Assembly (NCBI RefSeq): GCF_900103815.1
Contig: NZ_FNHZ01000007.1
Location: forward strand, 1 to 64,000
Direction: 5' to 3'
Origin: Lachnospira pectinoschiza
GTDB lineage: Bacteria > Bacillota > Clostridia > Lachnospirales > Lachnospiraceae
DNA: 64,000 nucleotides
Position numbers and translations under genes: made by a program. The notes below the pieces were generated by a model. It was given only the letters and a program-made list of their open reading frames with translations, was not told the DNA's origin and did not search any database. Shown piece by piece: positions 33,575-42,299 of the stretch (positions within the stretch are counted from its first letter, which is position 1; each line of letters begins with the position of its first letter).

Positions 33575-34858
33575 ATGGAAACCAATCAAAGAAAACAAGG
33601 GTCGACGATTAAACAAAACACACAAAACAAAAAGATAAGTAAAAGAAGTGTAAATAGAAGAGCTAAAAAGAATAAGAATGATTACATGAAAGCTCATAGA
33701 AAGAAATTTAATTTTAGAAAGAGCTTATCAAGAAGCACAGGCTTTTATCTAGATTACTCTTTAATGTTAATTATGATTATTCTAATTGGTATAGGCCTTG
33801 TAATGGTTTATAGTAGTTCGTCTACCACAACTGATTCCTTAAAAGGCGTTTTAAAAAGTCAGGTAATTTTTGCAGTGTTGGGCTTGCTTATGATGATGAT
33901 AGTAGCAAGAGTTTTGGACTATCATATACTAACCAACAAGTATGTAGCTAGAGGGCTATATATATTTTCATTAATACTTGTATTATTACTTTTAACGCCA
34001 CTTGGTAAAAACTATAATGGTGCCACAAGATGGATTGTAATTGGCGGATTTAATTTCATGCCAGTTGAATTTGTTAAGATAGGAATAATTGCTGCGCTTG
34101 CCTGTAGAATATCAAGTCTTAGAGAAAAGATGAAGTATTTTAGAGTGGTTGTTTGGTTGATAGCATGGTATGGAGTAGTTCCAGCGGCAATGCTGTATTT
34201 TATATCTAACAACCTAAGTAGTGCCATTATTATTTTAGGAATGGCCTTTTTAATTACATTTGTTGCTTATCCAGGTTATAAACCATATATTGCCATGTGT
34301 GCTGGTGCTATAGCCTTTATTAGCGTAGCATTTTCAGCAATTCTATCTGCAATTCAAAAAGGAGACGGCTTTAGATCAACTAGAATCTTGGCTTGGCTGC
34401 ATCCAGAGGATTATGCAGATGGAGAGGCTTATCAAACGATACATGGTCTTTATGCCATAGGTTCTGGAGGACTTTTTGGTAAGGGGCTAGGTAAAAGTGT
34501 TGTTAAGCTAAAGTTACCAGAAGCCTATAATGATATGATCTTTACAATTATTTGTGAGGAGCTTGGCTTGTTTGGGGCTTTATGCGTTTTAATAGCTTTT
34601 GGCGTTTTATTATGGAGAATAGCCCATGTTGCAAGAAATGCGCCTGATATGCAAGGAGCCTTGCTTTGTGCCGGTGTATTTTCACATATTGCACTTCAAG
34701 TTTTAGTTAATATCGCTGTAGTAACAGGTACTATTCCTAATACAGGTGTTACATTGCCATTTATTAGTAAAGGTGGTACGGCGCTGCTTATCCTATTGCT
34801 TGAAATGGGTGTGGTGTTTAATGTCAGTAGCCAAATTAAGGATGAGTTAAATGAGTAA
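33575..34858 (+). CDS. ftsW: SEDS peptidoglycan glycosyltransferase FtsW
   Basis: 427 residues. A long, very basic cytosolic N terminus (~55 residues) precedes about ten TM helices. SEDS signatures are present: LMVYSSSS after TM1, ATRWIVIGGFNFMPVEFVK, GSGGLFGKGLGKS, LPEAYNDMIFTIICEELG with its conserved Glu pair, and GTIPNTGVTLPFISKGG. It polymerises septal glycan strands together with FtsI. The start at 33575 is favoured by GGAG five bases upstream; an in-frame ATG at 33560 would add five residues. The end overlaps ftsQ by 8 bases. Confidence 0.93.
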   Translation: METNQRKQGSTIKQNTQNKKISKRSVNRRAKKNKNDYMKAHRKKFNFRKSLSRSTGFYLDYSLMLIMIILIGIGLVMVYSSSSTTTDSLKGVLKSQVIFAVLGLLMMMIVARVLDYHILTNKYVARGLYIFSLILVLLLLTPLGKNYNGATRWIVIGGFNFMPVEFVKIGIIAALACRISSLREKMKYFRVVVWLIAWYGVVPAAMLYFISNNLSSAIIILGMAFLITFVAYPGYKPYIAMCAGAIAFISVAFSAILSAIQKGDGFRSTRILAWLHPEDYADGEAYQTIHGLYAIGSGGLFGKGLGKSVVKLKLPEAYNDMIFTIICEELGLFGALCVLIAFGVLLWRIAHVARNAPDMQGALLCAGVFSHIALQVLVNIAVVTGTIPNTGVTLPFISKGGTALLILLLEMGVVFNVSSQIKDELNE

Positions 34859-35693
34859 GCGAAAAAAAGAAGAGTTAGAAGGGTATGATTTTTATGATGA
34901 CATCGATGAACTAGATAGAGCATCGAATGCCAAAGCTAAAGCTAATGCAAACAAGTCTAGGACAATTAGGAAGAGAAGGACTAATACGAAAAGAGTTACA
35001 TTTCCATTAGCACTTTTAATTTCCTTACTAATTATCTTAATTGTAGGCTTTAGTGCTTATGTAGCTTTTAGAGTTGATGTAATTGAGTATGAAGGTAATA
35101 CTCATTACAGTGATGAGGAGATGTCAGACTTCTTATTTGAAGGAAAGACACCTAATTCACTAATATATTTTTTATTTGGAAATACGAATATTGAAATTCC
35201 CTTTATCCAAAAATATGATGTTGAGATTAAATGGCCTAATAAATTTTACGTTACGGTATACGAAAAACCTATAATAGGATATGTAAAATATATGGGCAGC
35301 TATATGTATTTTGATAAAGACGGTATTGTGGTTGAAAGCTCTACTGAGTTAATTGACTCGGTACCGGAAGTTCAAGGTTTAGAGTATTCCTCAATTGTAC
35401 TTAATAAGAAAATCGAAGTGGCGGACGAGTCAATATTTGATAAGATACTAGAGCTTGCCCAAGGTTTTGATAAGTATGATTTAGATGTAGATTCTATCTT
35501 CTTTGATAGTGAAGGTAATATCTATGTTTACATTGGAAGTGTTAAAGTAGCAATGGGAAATACAGACGATTATAGCGAGAGATTATTTGAATTAAAACAA
35601 TTGTACTCAAAATTGAACGGAATGTCAGGAACCCTGTATTTAGACGAGTTTGATGGCAGTCAGTCCTCAATTATTTTTAAGAAAGACAACTAA
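34851..35693 (+). CDS. ftsQ: Cell division protein FtsQ/DivIB
   Basis: 280 residues. It has a basic/acidic cytosolic tail (~1-50), one TM helix (~51-72), and an extracytoplasmic POTRA-like domain starting IEYEGNTHYSDEEM, followed by the beta-domain with KWPNKFYVTVYEKPIIGYVKY in pieces. This topology and the place between ftsW and ftsZ identify it; the sequence is less conserved. The 8-base overlap with ftsW suggests coupled translation. It scaffolds the divisome with FtsL/DivIC. Confidence 0.9.
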   Translation: MSKRKKEELEGYDFYDDIDELDRASNAKAKANANKSRTIRKRRTNTKRVTFPLALLISLLIILIVGFSAYVAFRVDVIEYEGNTHYSDEEMSDFLFEGKTPNSLIYFLFGNTNIEIPFIQKYDVEIKWPNKFYVTVYEKPIIGYVKYMGSYMYFDKDGIVVESSTELIDSVPEVQGLEYSSIVLNKKIEVADESIFDKILELAQGFDKYDLDVDSIFFDSEGNIYVYIGSVKVAMGNTDDYSERLFELKQLYSKLNGMSGTLYLDEFDGSQSSIIFKKDN

Positions 35694-35698
35694 AACGG

Positions 35699-35727
35699 TT
35701 GATATTTTAATTGAAAAACGATATTAT
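35699..35727 (+). promoter_or_regulatory. Predicted promoter of ftsZ
   Basis: TTGATA (35699-35704), 17 bases, then TATTAT (35722-35727), 42 bases before the TTG start of ftsZ. This would let ftsZ be transcribed independently of the upstream cluster. Confidence 0.6.
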
Positions 35728-35769
35728 ATTTTATAGTGATTTTTAAGGGAGTAGAAGGAGGCAACAACT

Positions 35770-36945
35770 TTGTTAGAAATTATGACTAATGACGCAGAAG
35801 GCTCTGCAAAGATTATAGTAGTAGGAGTCGGCGGATCAGGCAACAATGCTGTTAACAGAATGATAGATGAAAATATCAGCGGGGTGGAATTTGTAGCTAT
35901 CAATACAGATGGACAAGCACTTCAGTCATGTAAGGCTCCATCTGCAATCCAAATTGGAGAGAAACTTACTAAAGGTTTAGGAGCTGGTGCAGTTCCTGAA
36001 ATCGGAGAAAAAGCCGCAGAAGAGAATATTGAAGATATTACTCAGCTCCTTAAGGGCGCAGACATGGTATTTGTTACATGCGGTATGGGTGGCGGAACTG
36101 GTACAGGTGCAGCCCCAGTAGTTGCTAAGGTTGCTAAGGAGATGGGTATCCTTACAGTCGGTGTAGTAACTAAGCCTTTCGCTTTTGAAGGTAGAACTCG
36201 TATGAACAATGCCAATTTAGGTATTGAAAAGCTTAAGGAGAATGTTGATACATTAATTATTGTTCCTAATGACAGACTTCTTCAGATTATTGACAGAAGA
36301 ACATCAATGCCAGATGCCCTAAAGAAGGCCGATGAAGTTTTACAGCAGGCAGTACAGGGAATTACAGACCTTATTAATGTTCCAGGTCTTATTAACCTTG
36401 ACTTTGCCGATGTTAGAACTGTTATGACAGATAAGGGTATTGCCCATATCGGTATTGGTACAGGAACAGGTGATGATAAGGCTATTGAAGCTGTTAAGCA
36501 GGCCGTATCAAGTCCACTTCTTGAAACAACAATTGAAGGCGCATCACATGTTATTATTAATATCTCAGGTGATGTAGGTCTTATGGAAGCTGATGAAGCT
36601 GCAAGATACGTTCAGGAACTTGCAGGTGATAATGCTAATATTATCTTTGGTGCTATGGTTGATGAAACAGCAACAGACAAGGCAACAATTACTGTTATTG
36701 CAACAGGTCTTGAAGATCGTAATGTTAACCTTGCATTAGCAGGTTTTTCAGCTAAGGCAACAACACCAGCTAAGACTGTAGTTAAGCCAACATATACTTA
36801 TAACGGAGCAAGTACAGCTCCACAGCCAAGCGCTCAAGTTACTGAGACACCACTTCCTGGTCTTAAGCAGCCAGAGCCTGTTACAAGTAATGTTAAAGAA
36901 AGAGGAATTACAATTCCTACATTCTTACAGAAGAGCAAGAAGTAA
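35770..36945 (+). CDS. ftsZ: Cell division tubulin FtsZ
   Basis: 391 residues. This GTPase forms the Z-ring. The tubulin signature GGGTGTG (~106-112), the N-terminal [15 protein letters not shown], and the synergy loop [11 protein letters not shown] (~209-219) are intact. A short Pro/Thr linker (~340-378) leads to the C-terminal conserved peptide [12 protein letters not shown], which binds FtsA/SepF/ZapA-type partners. The start is TTG 35770, eight bases after GGAGG; the ATG at 35782 is 20 bases away and less likely. The gene ends at a strong terminator. Confidence 0.97.
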   Translation: MLEIMTNDAEGSAKIIVVGVGGSGNNAVNRMIDENISGVEFVAINTDGQALQSCKAPSAIQIGEKLTKGLGAGAVPEIGEKAAEENIEDITQLLKGADMVFVTCGMGGGTGTGAAPVVAKVAKEMGILTVGVVTKPFAFEGRTRMNNANLGIEKLKENVDTLIIVPNDRLLQIIDRRTSMPDALKKADEVLQQAVQGITDLINVPGLINLDFADVRTVMTDKGIAHIGIGTGTGDDKAIEAVKQAVSSPLLETTIEGASHVIINISGDVGLMEADEAARYVQELAGDNANIIFGAMVDETATDKATITVIATGLEDRNVNLALAGFSAKATTPAKTVVKPTYTYNGASTAPQPSAQVTETPLPGLKQPEPVTSNVKERGITIPTFLQKSKK

Positions 36946-36963
36946 TTAAAGTTAGATTATTTA

Positions 36964-36998
36964 ATCCGGACGGATTCATTCTCCGTCCGGATTTTTTT
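36964..36998 (+). terminator. Terminator of ftsZ
   Basis: ATCCGGACGGA (36964-36974) and TCCGTCCGGAT (36982-36992) form a perfect GC-rich stem, followed by a run of T. Confidence 0.95.
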
Positions 36999-37135
36999 CT
37001 TCTCTATAATTGACAAAATTAAAAAAATGATAGAAAATTGAACTAGCAACTTTTACTTGAAAAAATGAATAAATTTCTATGGGTCAGGATAGGGATATTT
37101 TAATCAGATACTAATTATCGGGAGGAACATATTTT

Positions 37136-37918
37136 ATGAAAGATCAGAAGAAAACTCAGAAGGATAATCAGAAAAGTTATCGTTATGACAAGATTTTTGG
37201 ACTATTAACATTGATTTCTTTACTTGTTTTAGTTCTTATGGTTTATTTAGATTACGGCAGCAATATTTCATCTTATGCCAATGATGAGCTTAAGAATGTA
37301 ACCTTTAGCTCAGGAGATGTGGCCTCAGATGAGGTTGCAACAGGAACTGAGATAACTAAAGAAGTCACTGTAGTAGTTGATCCTCAGCTTGGTGGATCAT
37401 CTAATGGTGGTACTTCTCTTGATGGCACTCTTTTAAAGAATCAGAATTTAGAGATGGCCCAGCTAGTAAAGGAAAAGCTTGAAGCAAAGGGCGTTACAGT
37501 AGTACTTACAAGAGATAGTGATAAGACTGTCTCAGACTCAGATAGAGTAGCAACAGCTAATGAAAGTGACGCTGCTGTGGTTGTTTCTTTAGGAAGAAAT
37601 GTTTATAATGGTAAGGCTAGTGGCGTGGAAAGCTGGATTTATTCTGGTGAGCCAATTGAAGCTATTGAATTATCAAACTCAATCCTTGAGGAAATAGCCA
37701 ATGAAGGTTTTACTAGCAGAGGAATTAAGGCAGGAACAGAGAAATCTTCCGAATCAGATTATGCAATTAACAGTCAGGTTAAGAGCACAAGCTGTATCAT
37801 TTTATTAGGCTTTTTAGATAGTGAAACGGATAATGAGATGTTTACTACTAAGGAAGATGCTACAGCGCAGGCAATTGCAGACGGAATCGCTTCTTACCTT
37901 ATTTCACAAGGATATTAA
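37136..37918 (+). CDS. Membrane-anchored amidase_3-fold pseudoenzyme
   Basis: 260 residues: a charged cytosolic N terminus, one TM helix (~22-42), a Ser/Thr-rich stalk, then an extracytoplasmic domain (~76-260) that follows N-acetylmuramoyl-L-alanine amidase (Amidase_3). Matches include VVVDP..GG, ANESDAAVVVSL, GVESWIYSG, the SRGIK segment and LLGF. The catalytic residues are gone. The His of DPGHGG is Leu85, the Glu zinc ligand falls on Leu100, the His of SIHAN is Gly153 (SLGRN), and the Glu of VELGF is Leu223. It is therefore probably not a hydrolase. GGGAGG precedes the ATG. It lies between ftsZ and lepA, so a divisome role is possible but unproven. Confidence 0.75.
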   Translation: MKDQKKTQKDNQKSYRYDKIFGLLTLISLLVLVLMVYLDYGSNISSYANDELKNVTFSSGDVASDEVATGTEITKEVTVVVDPQLGGSSNGGTSLDGTLLKNQNLEMAQLVKEKLEAKGVTVVLTRDSDKTVSDSDRVATANESDAAVVVSLGRNVYNGKASGVESWIYSGEPIEAIELSNSILEEIANEGFTSRGIKAGTEKSSESDYAINSQVKSTSCIILLGFLDSETDNEMFTTKEDATAQAIADGIASYLISQGY

Positions 37919-37956
37919 TCTAAAGGTATAATTAATAGAAAAGGAATGTAATTTTT

Positions 37957-39771
37957 ATGGCTAGCATTAAACAGGAAAATATTAGAAACTTTTGCATAGT
38001 CGCACATATTGATCACGGTAAATCAACATTAGCAGACAGAATTATTGAGAAGACAGGACTTTTAACTAGTAGAGAAATGCAGGAACAAGTCCTTGATAAT
38101 ATGGATCTTGAAAGAGAAAGAGGTATTACAATTAAGGCCCAGACAGTAAGAACTGTTTATAAGGCAAAAGATGGTGAAGAATACATTTTCAACTTAATTG
38201 ATACTCCAGGCCACGTAGATTTTAACTACGAGGTTTCAAGAGCACTTGCTGCTTGTGATGGTGCTATCTTAATCGTAGATGCGGCACAGGGTATTGAGGC
38301 TCAGACTTTAGCTAATGTTTACTTAGCTCTAGATCATGACCTAGATGTTTTCCCAGTAATTAACAAGATAGATTTACCAAGTGCAGAGCCACAAAGAGTA
38401 ATAGATGAAATTGAAGATGTAATAGGAATTGAGGCACAGGATGCTCCTCTTATTTCGGCTAAGAACGGAATTAATATTGAAGAGGTATTAGAGCAGATTG
38501 TAACTAAGATTCCAGCTCCAACAGGAGATAGAAAGGCACCACTTCAGGCCTTGATTTTTGATTCGATTTATGATGCCTATAAGGGTGTAATTATATTTGT
38601 AAGAGTCAAGGAAGGAACTGTAAAGAAGGGCACTAAGATTAAGATGATGGCCACAGGCGCTTCAGAAGAAGTAGTTGAGGTTGGTTATTTTGGTGCAGGC
38701 CAGTTTATTCCATGTGATGAACTTTCAGCCGGCATGGTAGGTTATATTACTGCAAGCATTAAAAATGTATCTGATACCCGTGTAGGTGATACAGTAACAG
38801 ATGCTAATAGACCTTGTAGTGAGCCACTTCCAGGTTATAAGAAGGTTAATCCAATGGTTTATTGTGGTCTTTATCCTGCAGATGGTTCTAAGTACCAGGA
38901 TTTAAGAGATGCTCTTGAAAAGCTACAGCTAAATGATGCTTCGCTTTTCTTTGAACCAGAAACATCCATTGCCCTAGGCTTTGGTTTTAGATGTGGTTTC
39001 CTTGGTTTATTACATCTTGAAATCATTCAGGAAAGACTTGAAAGAGAATATAATCTAGACCTTGTAACTACAGCACCAGGCGTAGTTTATAAGGTACATA
39101 AAACTAATGGTGAGGTTATTGATTTAACTAACCCATCTAATATGCCAGATCCTTCAGAAATTGACTTTATGGAAGAACCATTTGTTAATGCTGAAATCAT
39201 GGTAACAACAGAATTTGTTGGTCCTATTATGAAACTTTGTCAGGAGAGACGTGGTATCTATCTTGGCATGGAATATATTGAGCAGACAAGAGCTCTACTT
39301 AAGTATGAATTACCACTAAACGAAATTATTTATGATTTCTTTGATGCCTTAAAGTCTCGTTCAAGAGGTTATGCTTCTTTTGACTATGAAATGAAGGGTT
39401 ATGTAAGATCTAAGCTTGTTAAGCTTGATATTCTTATTAACAAAGAAGAGGTGGATGCCCTTTCATTTATTGTATTTGCTGGCAGTGCTGAAGAGCGTGG
39501 AAGAAAGATGTGTGAAAAGCTTAAGCTTGAAATTCCAAGACAGCAATTTGAAATTCCAATTCAGGCAGCAATTGGAAGCAAAGTCATTGCAAGAGAAACT
39601 GTTAAGGCACTTCGTAAGGATGTACTTGCTAAGTGTTACGGTGGTGATATCTCAAGAAAGAAGAAATTGCTTGAAAAGCAGAAAGAAGGAAAGAAGCGAA
39701 TGCGCCAGATTGGTAATGTAGACATTCCACAGAAGGCGTTTATGAGCGTTCTAAAATTAGATGAAGAATAA
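37957..39771 (+). CDS. lepA: Elongation factor 4 (LepA)
   Basis: 604 residues, the usual length. It is a ribosome-binding GTPase that back-translocates or helps ribosome biogenesis. G motifs are AHIDHGKST (~16-24), [16 protein letters not shown] and NKIDLPSA. The C-terminal LepA-specific domain with [21 protein letters not shown] in pieces is present. hemW starts within its last 11 bases, a common lepA-hemW arrangement. Confidence 0.97.
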   Translation: MASIKQENIRNFCIVAHIDHGKSTLADRIIEKTGLLTSREMQEQVLDNMDLERERGITIKAQTVRTVYKAKDGEEYIFNLIDTPGHVDFNYEVSRALAACDGAILIVDAAQGIEAQTLANVYLALDHDLDVFPVINKIDLPSAEPQRVIDEIEDVIGIEAQDAPLISAKNGINIEEVLEQIVTKIPAPTGDRKAPLQALIFDSIYDAYKGVIIFVRVKEGTVKKGTKIKMMATGASEEVVEVGYFGAGQFIPCDELSAGMVGYITASIKNVSDTRVGDTVTDANRPCSEPLPGYKKVNPMVYCGLYPADGSKYQDLRDALEKLQLNDASLFFEPETSIALGFGFRCGFLGLLHLEIIQERLEREYNLDLVTTAPGVVYKVHKTNGEVIDLTNPSNMPDPSEIDFMEEPFVNAEIMVTTEFVGPIMKLCQERRGIYLGMEYIEQTRALLKYELPLNEIIYDFFDALKSRSRGYASFDYEMKGYVRSKLVKLDILINKEEVDALSFIVFAGSAEERGRKMCEKLKLEIPRQQFEIPIQAAIGSKVIARETVKALRKDVLAKCYGGDISRKKKLLEKQKEGKKRMRQIGNVDIPQKAFMSVLKLDEE

Positions 39772-40918
39772 TAATCAATTAGGGATATATATACATATCC
39801 CTTTTTGTGTGCAGAAATGTATTTATTGTGATTTTTTATCTGCACCAGCAAATGAAGAAACAAAATATAGCTATGTTCACGCACTCATTAAAGAGATTGA
39901 AAAGACTTCAAAGGATTTTAAGGATAGGGATGTCAACAGCATTTTCTTTGGAGGCGGAACTCCTTCAACCCTAGATCCAATCCTGATAGTTGAAATCATG
40001 GACGCCCTTAGAACACATTTTCAAATAAATGAATTCGCAGAGGTGAGTCTAGAGTGCAATCCAGGAACCCTTGATGAAGATAAGGCTTATATTTATAGAA
40101 ATGCTGGAATTAATAGAATAAGCTTTGGCTTGCAGTCGGTAAACAACGACGAGCTTAAGATGCTTGGTAGAATACATAGCTTTGAAGAGTTTAGAGATAG
40201 CTTTAGACTCGCTAGAAACTACGGTTTTAACAATATCAATATCGATATTATGACAGGCCTTCCAGGGCAGACTAAAGAGAGCCTAGAAAAGACCTTAAAG
40301 ACTGTGCTTGCCTTTAAACCTGAGCACATCTCCGCTTACGGACTTATCCTTGAAGAGGGTACTAAGCTTTTTGAAAATATAAACAATTACCCAAGTATCC
40401 CATCTGACGAGGATGATAGAGACATGTACGAGCTTGGCAGAGCCCAGATAACTAAGGCAAAGCTTAGACAGTACGAGATTTCAAATTACGCAAAGAAGGG
40501 CTATGAGTGCATTCACAATCTAAAGTACTGGAATAGAGAAGAGTATTTAGGTTTTGGTATTGGCGCTGCAAGCTTTGTAAATGAAACAAGATATTTAAAT
40601 ACTAGAGATATAAATGCTTACATGGACGCTTTGAATAAAAAGGACATGAAGCTAGAATCCATTAGAGAAAATGTGGAAAAATTGGACATCAATGATGCCA
40701 AGGAAGAATTTGTATTTTTAGGACTTAGAAAAACGGATGGCATCTCTCTAGAGGACTATAAAGAGCGCTTTGGAGAGGACATAAATAAACAATATGAAAA
40801 AGAAATTGCAAGCAACGTGGAAAAAGGTTTACTTGTGCTTGAAGGCGATAGGATGAAGCTCACAAGAACTGGGGTGGATATAAGTAATAGTGTGATGGCG
40901 GACTTTATAATAGGCTAG
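39761..40918 (+). CDS. hemW: Radical SAM heme chaperone HemW
   Basis: 385 residues. The cluster motif is C-x3-C-x2-C in [12 protein letters not shown] (Cys16, 20, 23), with FGGGTPS (SAM binding) and GLQS. The C-terminal HemN_C-like domain contains [17 protein letters not shown]. This matches HemW, the heme-trafficking protein, rather than coproporphyrinogen oxidase HemN, which carries further N-terminal residues. The start overlaps lepA by 11 bases. The anaerobic lifestyle suggests its heme substrate is limited; no heme genes are nearby. Confidence 0.93.
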   Translation: MKNNNQLGIYIHIPFCVQKCIYCDFLSAPANEETKYSYVHALIKEIEKTSKDFKDRDVNSIFFGGGTPSTLDPILIVEIMDALRTHFQINEFAEVSLECNPGTLDEDKAYIYRNAGINRISFGLQSVNNDELKMLGRIHSFEEFRDSFRLARNYGFNNINIDIMTGLPGQTKESLEKTLKTVLAFKPEHISAYGLILEEGTKLFENINNYPSIPSDEDDRDMYELGRAQITKAKLRQYEISNYAKKGYECIHNLKYWNREEYLGFGIGAASFVNETRYLNTRDINAYMDALNKKDMKLESIRENVEKLDINDAKEEFVFLGLRKTDGISLEDYKERFGEDINKQYEKEIASNVEKGLLVLEGDRMKLTRTGVDISNSVMADFIIG

Positions 40919-40943
40919 GTAACGCAGATGGGGCGTTGTAGTT

Positions 40944-40985
40944 AAAAAAGACACGATACATATCAAAAGTATCGTGTCTTTTTTT
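40944..40985. terminator. Bidirectional terminator between hemW and the AraC regulator
   Basis: AAAAAAGACACGATAC (40944-40959) pairs with GTATCGTGTCTTTTTT (40969-40984), with A and T tracts on both sides, so it works in either direction. Confidence 0.93.
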
Positions 40986-41055
40986 AGTATTCACTACGCC
41001 GTTAGCAAGCACCCTCGCGGTGACATTTCCCCTCCGGCCTTGGCGCCATAGTAAT
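40986..41055. other. Short GC-rich patch downstream of the AraC-type gene
   Basis: This patch is much richer in GC than its surroundings. It contains CACC-CTCGC-GGTG and GGCGCC. The 14-mer GCACCCTCGCGGTG (41009-41022) differs at two positions from GCATCCTCGCGGAG in the hairpin array near 46699. No coding sequence was seen. It may be a remnant of the same kind of intergenic element. Confidence 0.3.
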
Positions 41056-41877
41056 CTACTTTCCTTCCTTCTCCCTACAGAGAAGCTCAAAAGCTCTTGG
41101 TGTATTCTGCATCATTTTCTTAAAATCCCTATGGAAGTGAGCCTGATCAGAATAGCCGTAGCCATTTATTATCTTTCCAATTTCAAGGTTTGGATATTTA
41201 ATCATTTCCTTAACAACACACTGGAAGCGAATTAATTTTGCATATTCCTTTGGTGTAAGGCCATATGTTAAGAAGAAAATTCTTGTAATATGTCTTGATG
41301 AGTAACCATATTTGTCTGCTAATGAAAGAATAGGAAGTGTTCCTTTGCTTGCGTTAATATCATCTACGATATCATTAACGATTGGCGAGATAGGAACGAA
41401 AGTCTTACTCTTTGATAAGTAATTTGTAAAGGCCTTAACTCTTTCCTTTGAAGACTGGCTAGACTTTAGGTTGTCGATTAATATTTTCTCAAAAGAATCC
41501 TTTTCTGGTGCGTAATCTGAAACTGTATCCTTAAGTAATACAGGATAAGATTCTGCATCAGCGCCCTTTCCAAAATATGCCCCCTTTTCATCGAAACGTA
41601 CACCAAAGAAATGCTTGTAAGCCTTAAGCTTTATTTCTTTGTATTCTGATTGAAGACCAATGCAATAAAATGTTGCATTTTCATTATCATCATTATAACC
41701 AATAATCCAATCGATATATGGTGATGGTACAACTCTTAAATTAAGAGAGCTTGGTCTTTTAGCGTCCAGCTCGTAAATCATCATACGAGATGGTGTGTAA
41801 AGAGTAGTTGTTGTTACCTTAAATGCACTTGTGTCTAAGTCAAAATAAGGCTGAATCATGTTGCTAGTAGTGCTCAT
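41056..41877 (-). CDS. AraC-family transcriptional regulator
   Basis: 273 residues. An N-terminal sensing domain (~1-170), not assignable to a ligand class, precedes two helix-turn-helix units typical of AraC/XylS: LADKYGYSSRHITRIFFLTY with LTPKEYAKLIRF, then IGKIINGYGYSDQAHFHRDFKK with PRAFE. The start is the ATG at 41877, with GGAGGG immediately upstream on the minus strand; a longer in-frame form lacks a site. It is transcribed divergently from the PFOR gene, 422 bases away, which suggests it may regulate that gene or itself, but the sequence does not prove it. Confidence 0.9.
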   Translation of the reverse strand: MSTTSNMIQPYFDLDTSAFKVTTTTLYTPSRMMIYELDAKRPSSLNLRVVPSPYIDWIIGYNDDNENATFYCIGLQSEYKEIKLKAYKHFFGVRFDEKGAYFGKGADAESYPVLLKDTVSDYAPEKDSFEKILIDNLKSSQSSKERVKAFTNYLSKSKTFVPISPIVNDIVDDINASKGTLPILSLADKYGYSSRHITRIFFLTYGLTPKEYAKLIRFQCVVKEMIKYPNLEIGKIINGYGYSDQAHFHRDFKKMMQNTPRAFELLCREKEGK

Positions 41878-41941
41878 ATTTCCCTCCTTTAAATATTGAA
41901 CAAACTGACTTTTTTTATCATAAATATTTCTATCTATTTTA

Positions 41942-41969
41942 ATAATAGTACAATTATTCAAAAAGTCAA
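41942..41969 (-). promoter_or_regulatory. Predicted promoter of the AraC-type gene
   Basis: On the minus strand TTGACT (41969-41964), 16 bases, then TATTAT (41947-41942), about 65 bases before the start codon. Confidence 0.6.
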
Positions 41970-42205
41970 TAAAAAATGTCCATTTTTTTCAAGAAATACA
42001 AATTTTTGTAAAAAATGGATGGCAAATTAAATTTTTCACAATGTTTTTTTCAATGCCAAAACTATAGTTACACTAAAATATTTGTCTATTTACTATTAAT
42101 ATGGTTATATTATTATCAAATTACGATAAAAATTTAACTAAGTAAATTAAAAGTATACAATTTATAGGGAAAATTTATGTATTTTATTTAATTCTTGCCC
42201 TTAAA

Positions 42206-42235
42206 TTGTTTACTTTTTTGTGCTAAAACTATAAA
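42206..42235 (+). promoter_or_regulatory. Possible promoter of the PFOR gene
   Basis: TTGTTT (42206-42211), 18 bases, then TATAAA (42230-42235). The rest of the 422-base divergent region is AT-rich with no other clear motif. Confidence 0.4.
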
Positions 42236-42248
42236 ATATTATATAGTC

Positions 42249-42272
42249 GACGTTATGTAGTACTATAACGTC
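42249..42272 (+). promoter_or_regulatory. Palindromic operator candidate in the PFOR leader
   Basis: GACGTTAT (42249-42256) and ATAACGTC (42265-42272) are perfect inverted arms with an 8-base spacer. They sit just downstream of the predicted transcription start and 27 bases before the start codon. The position suits a repressor site. The motif differs from the Rex consensus (TTGTTAA-N4-TTAACAA). A short RNA hairpin is the alternative. Confidence 0.5.
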
Positions 42273-42299
42273 AAGCATCAAAAGGAGGATGAAAATATA

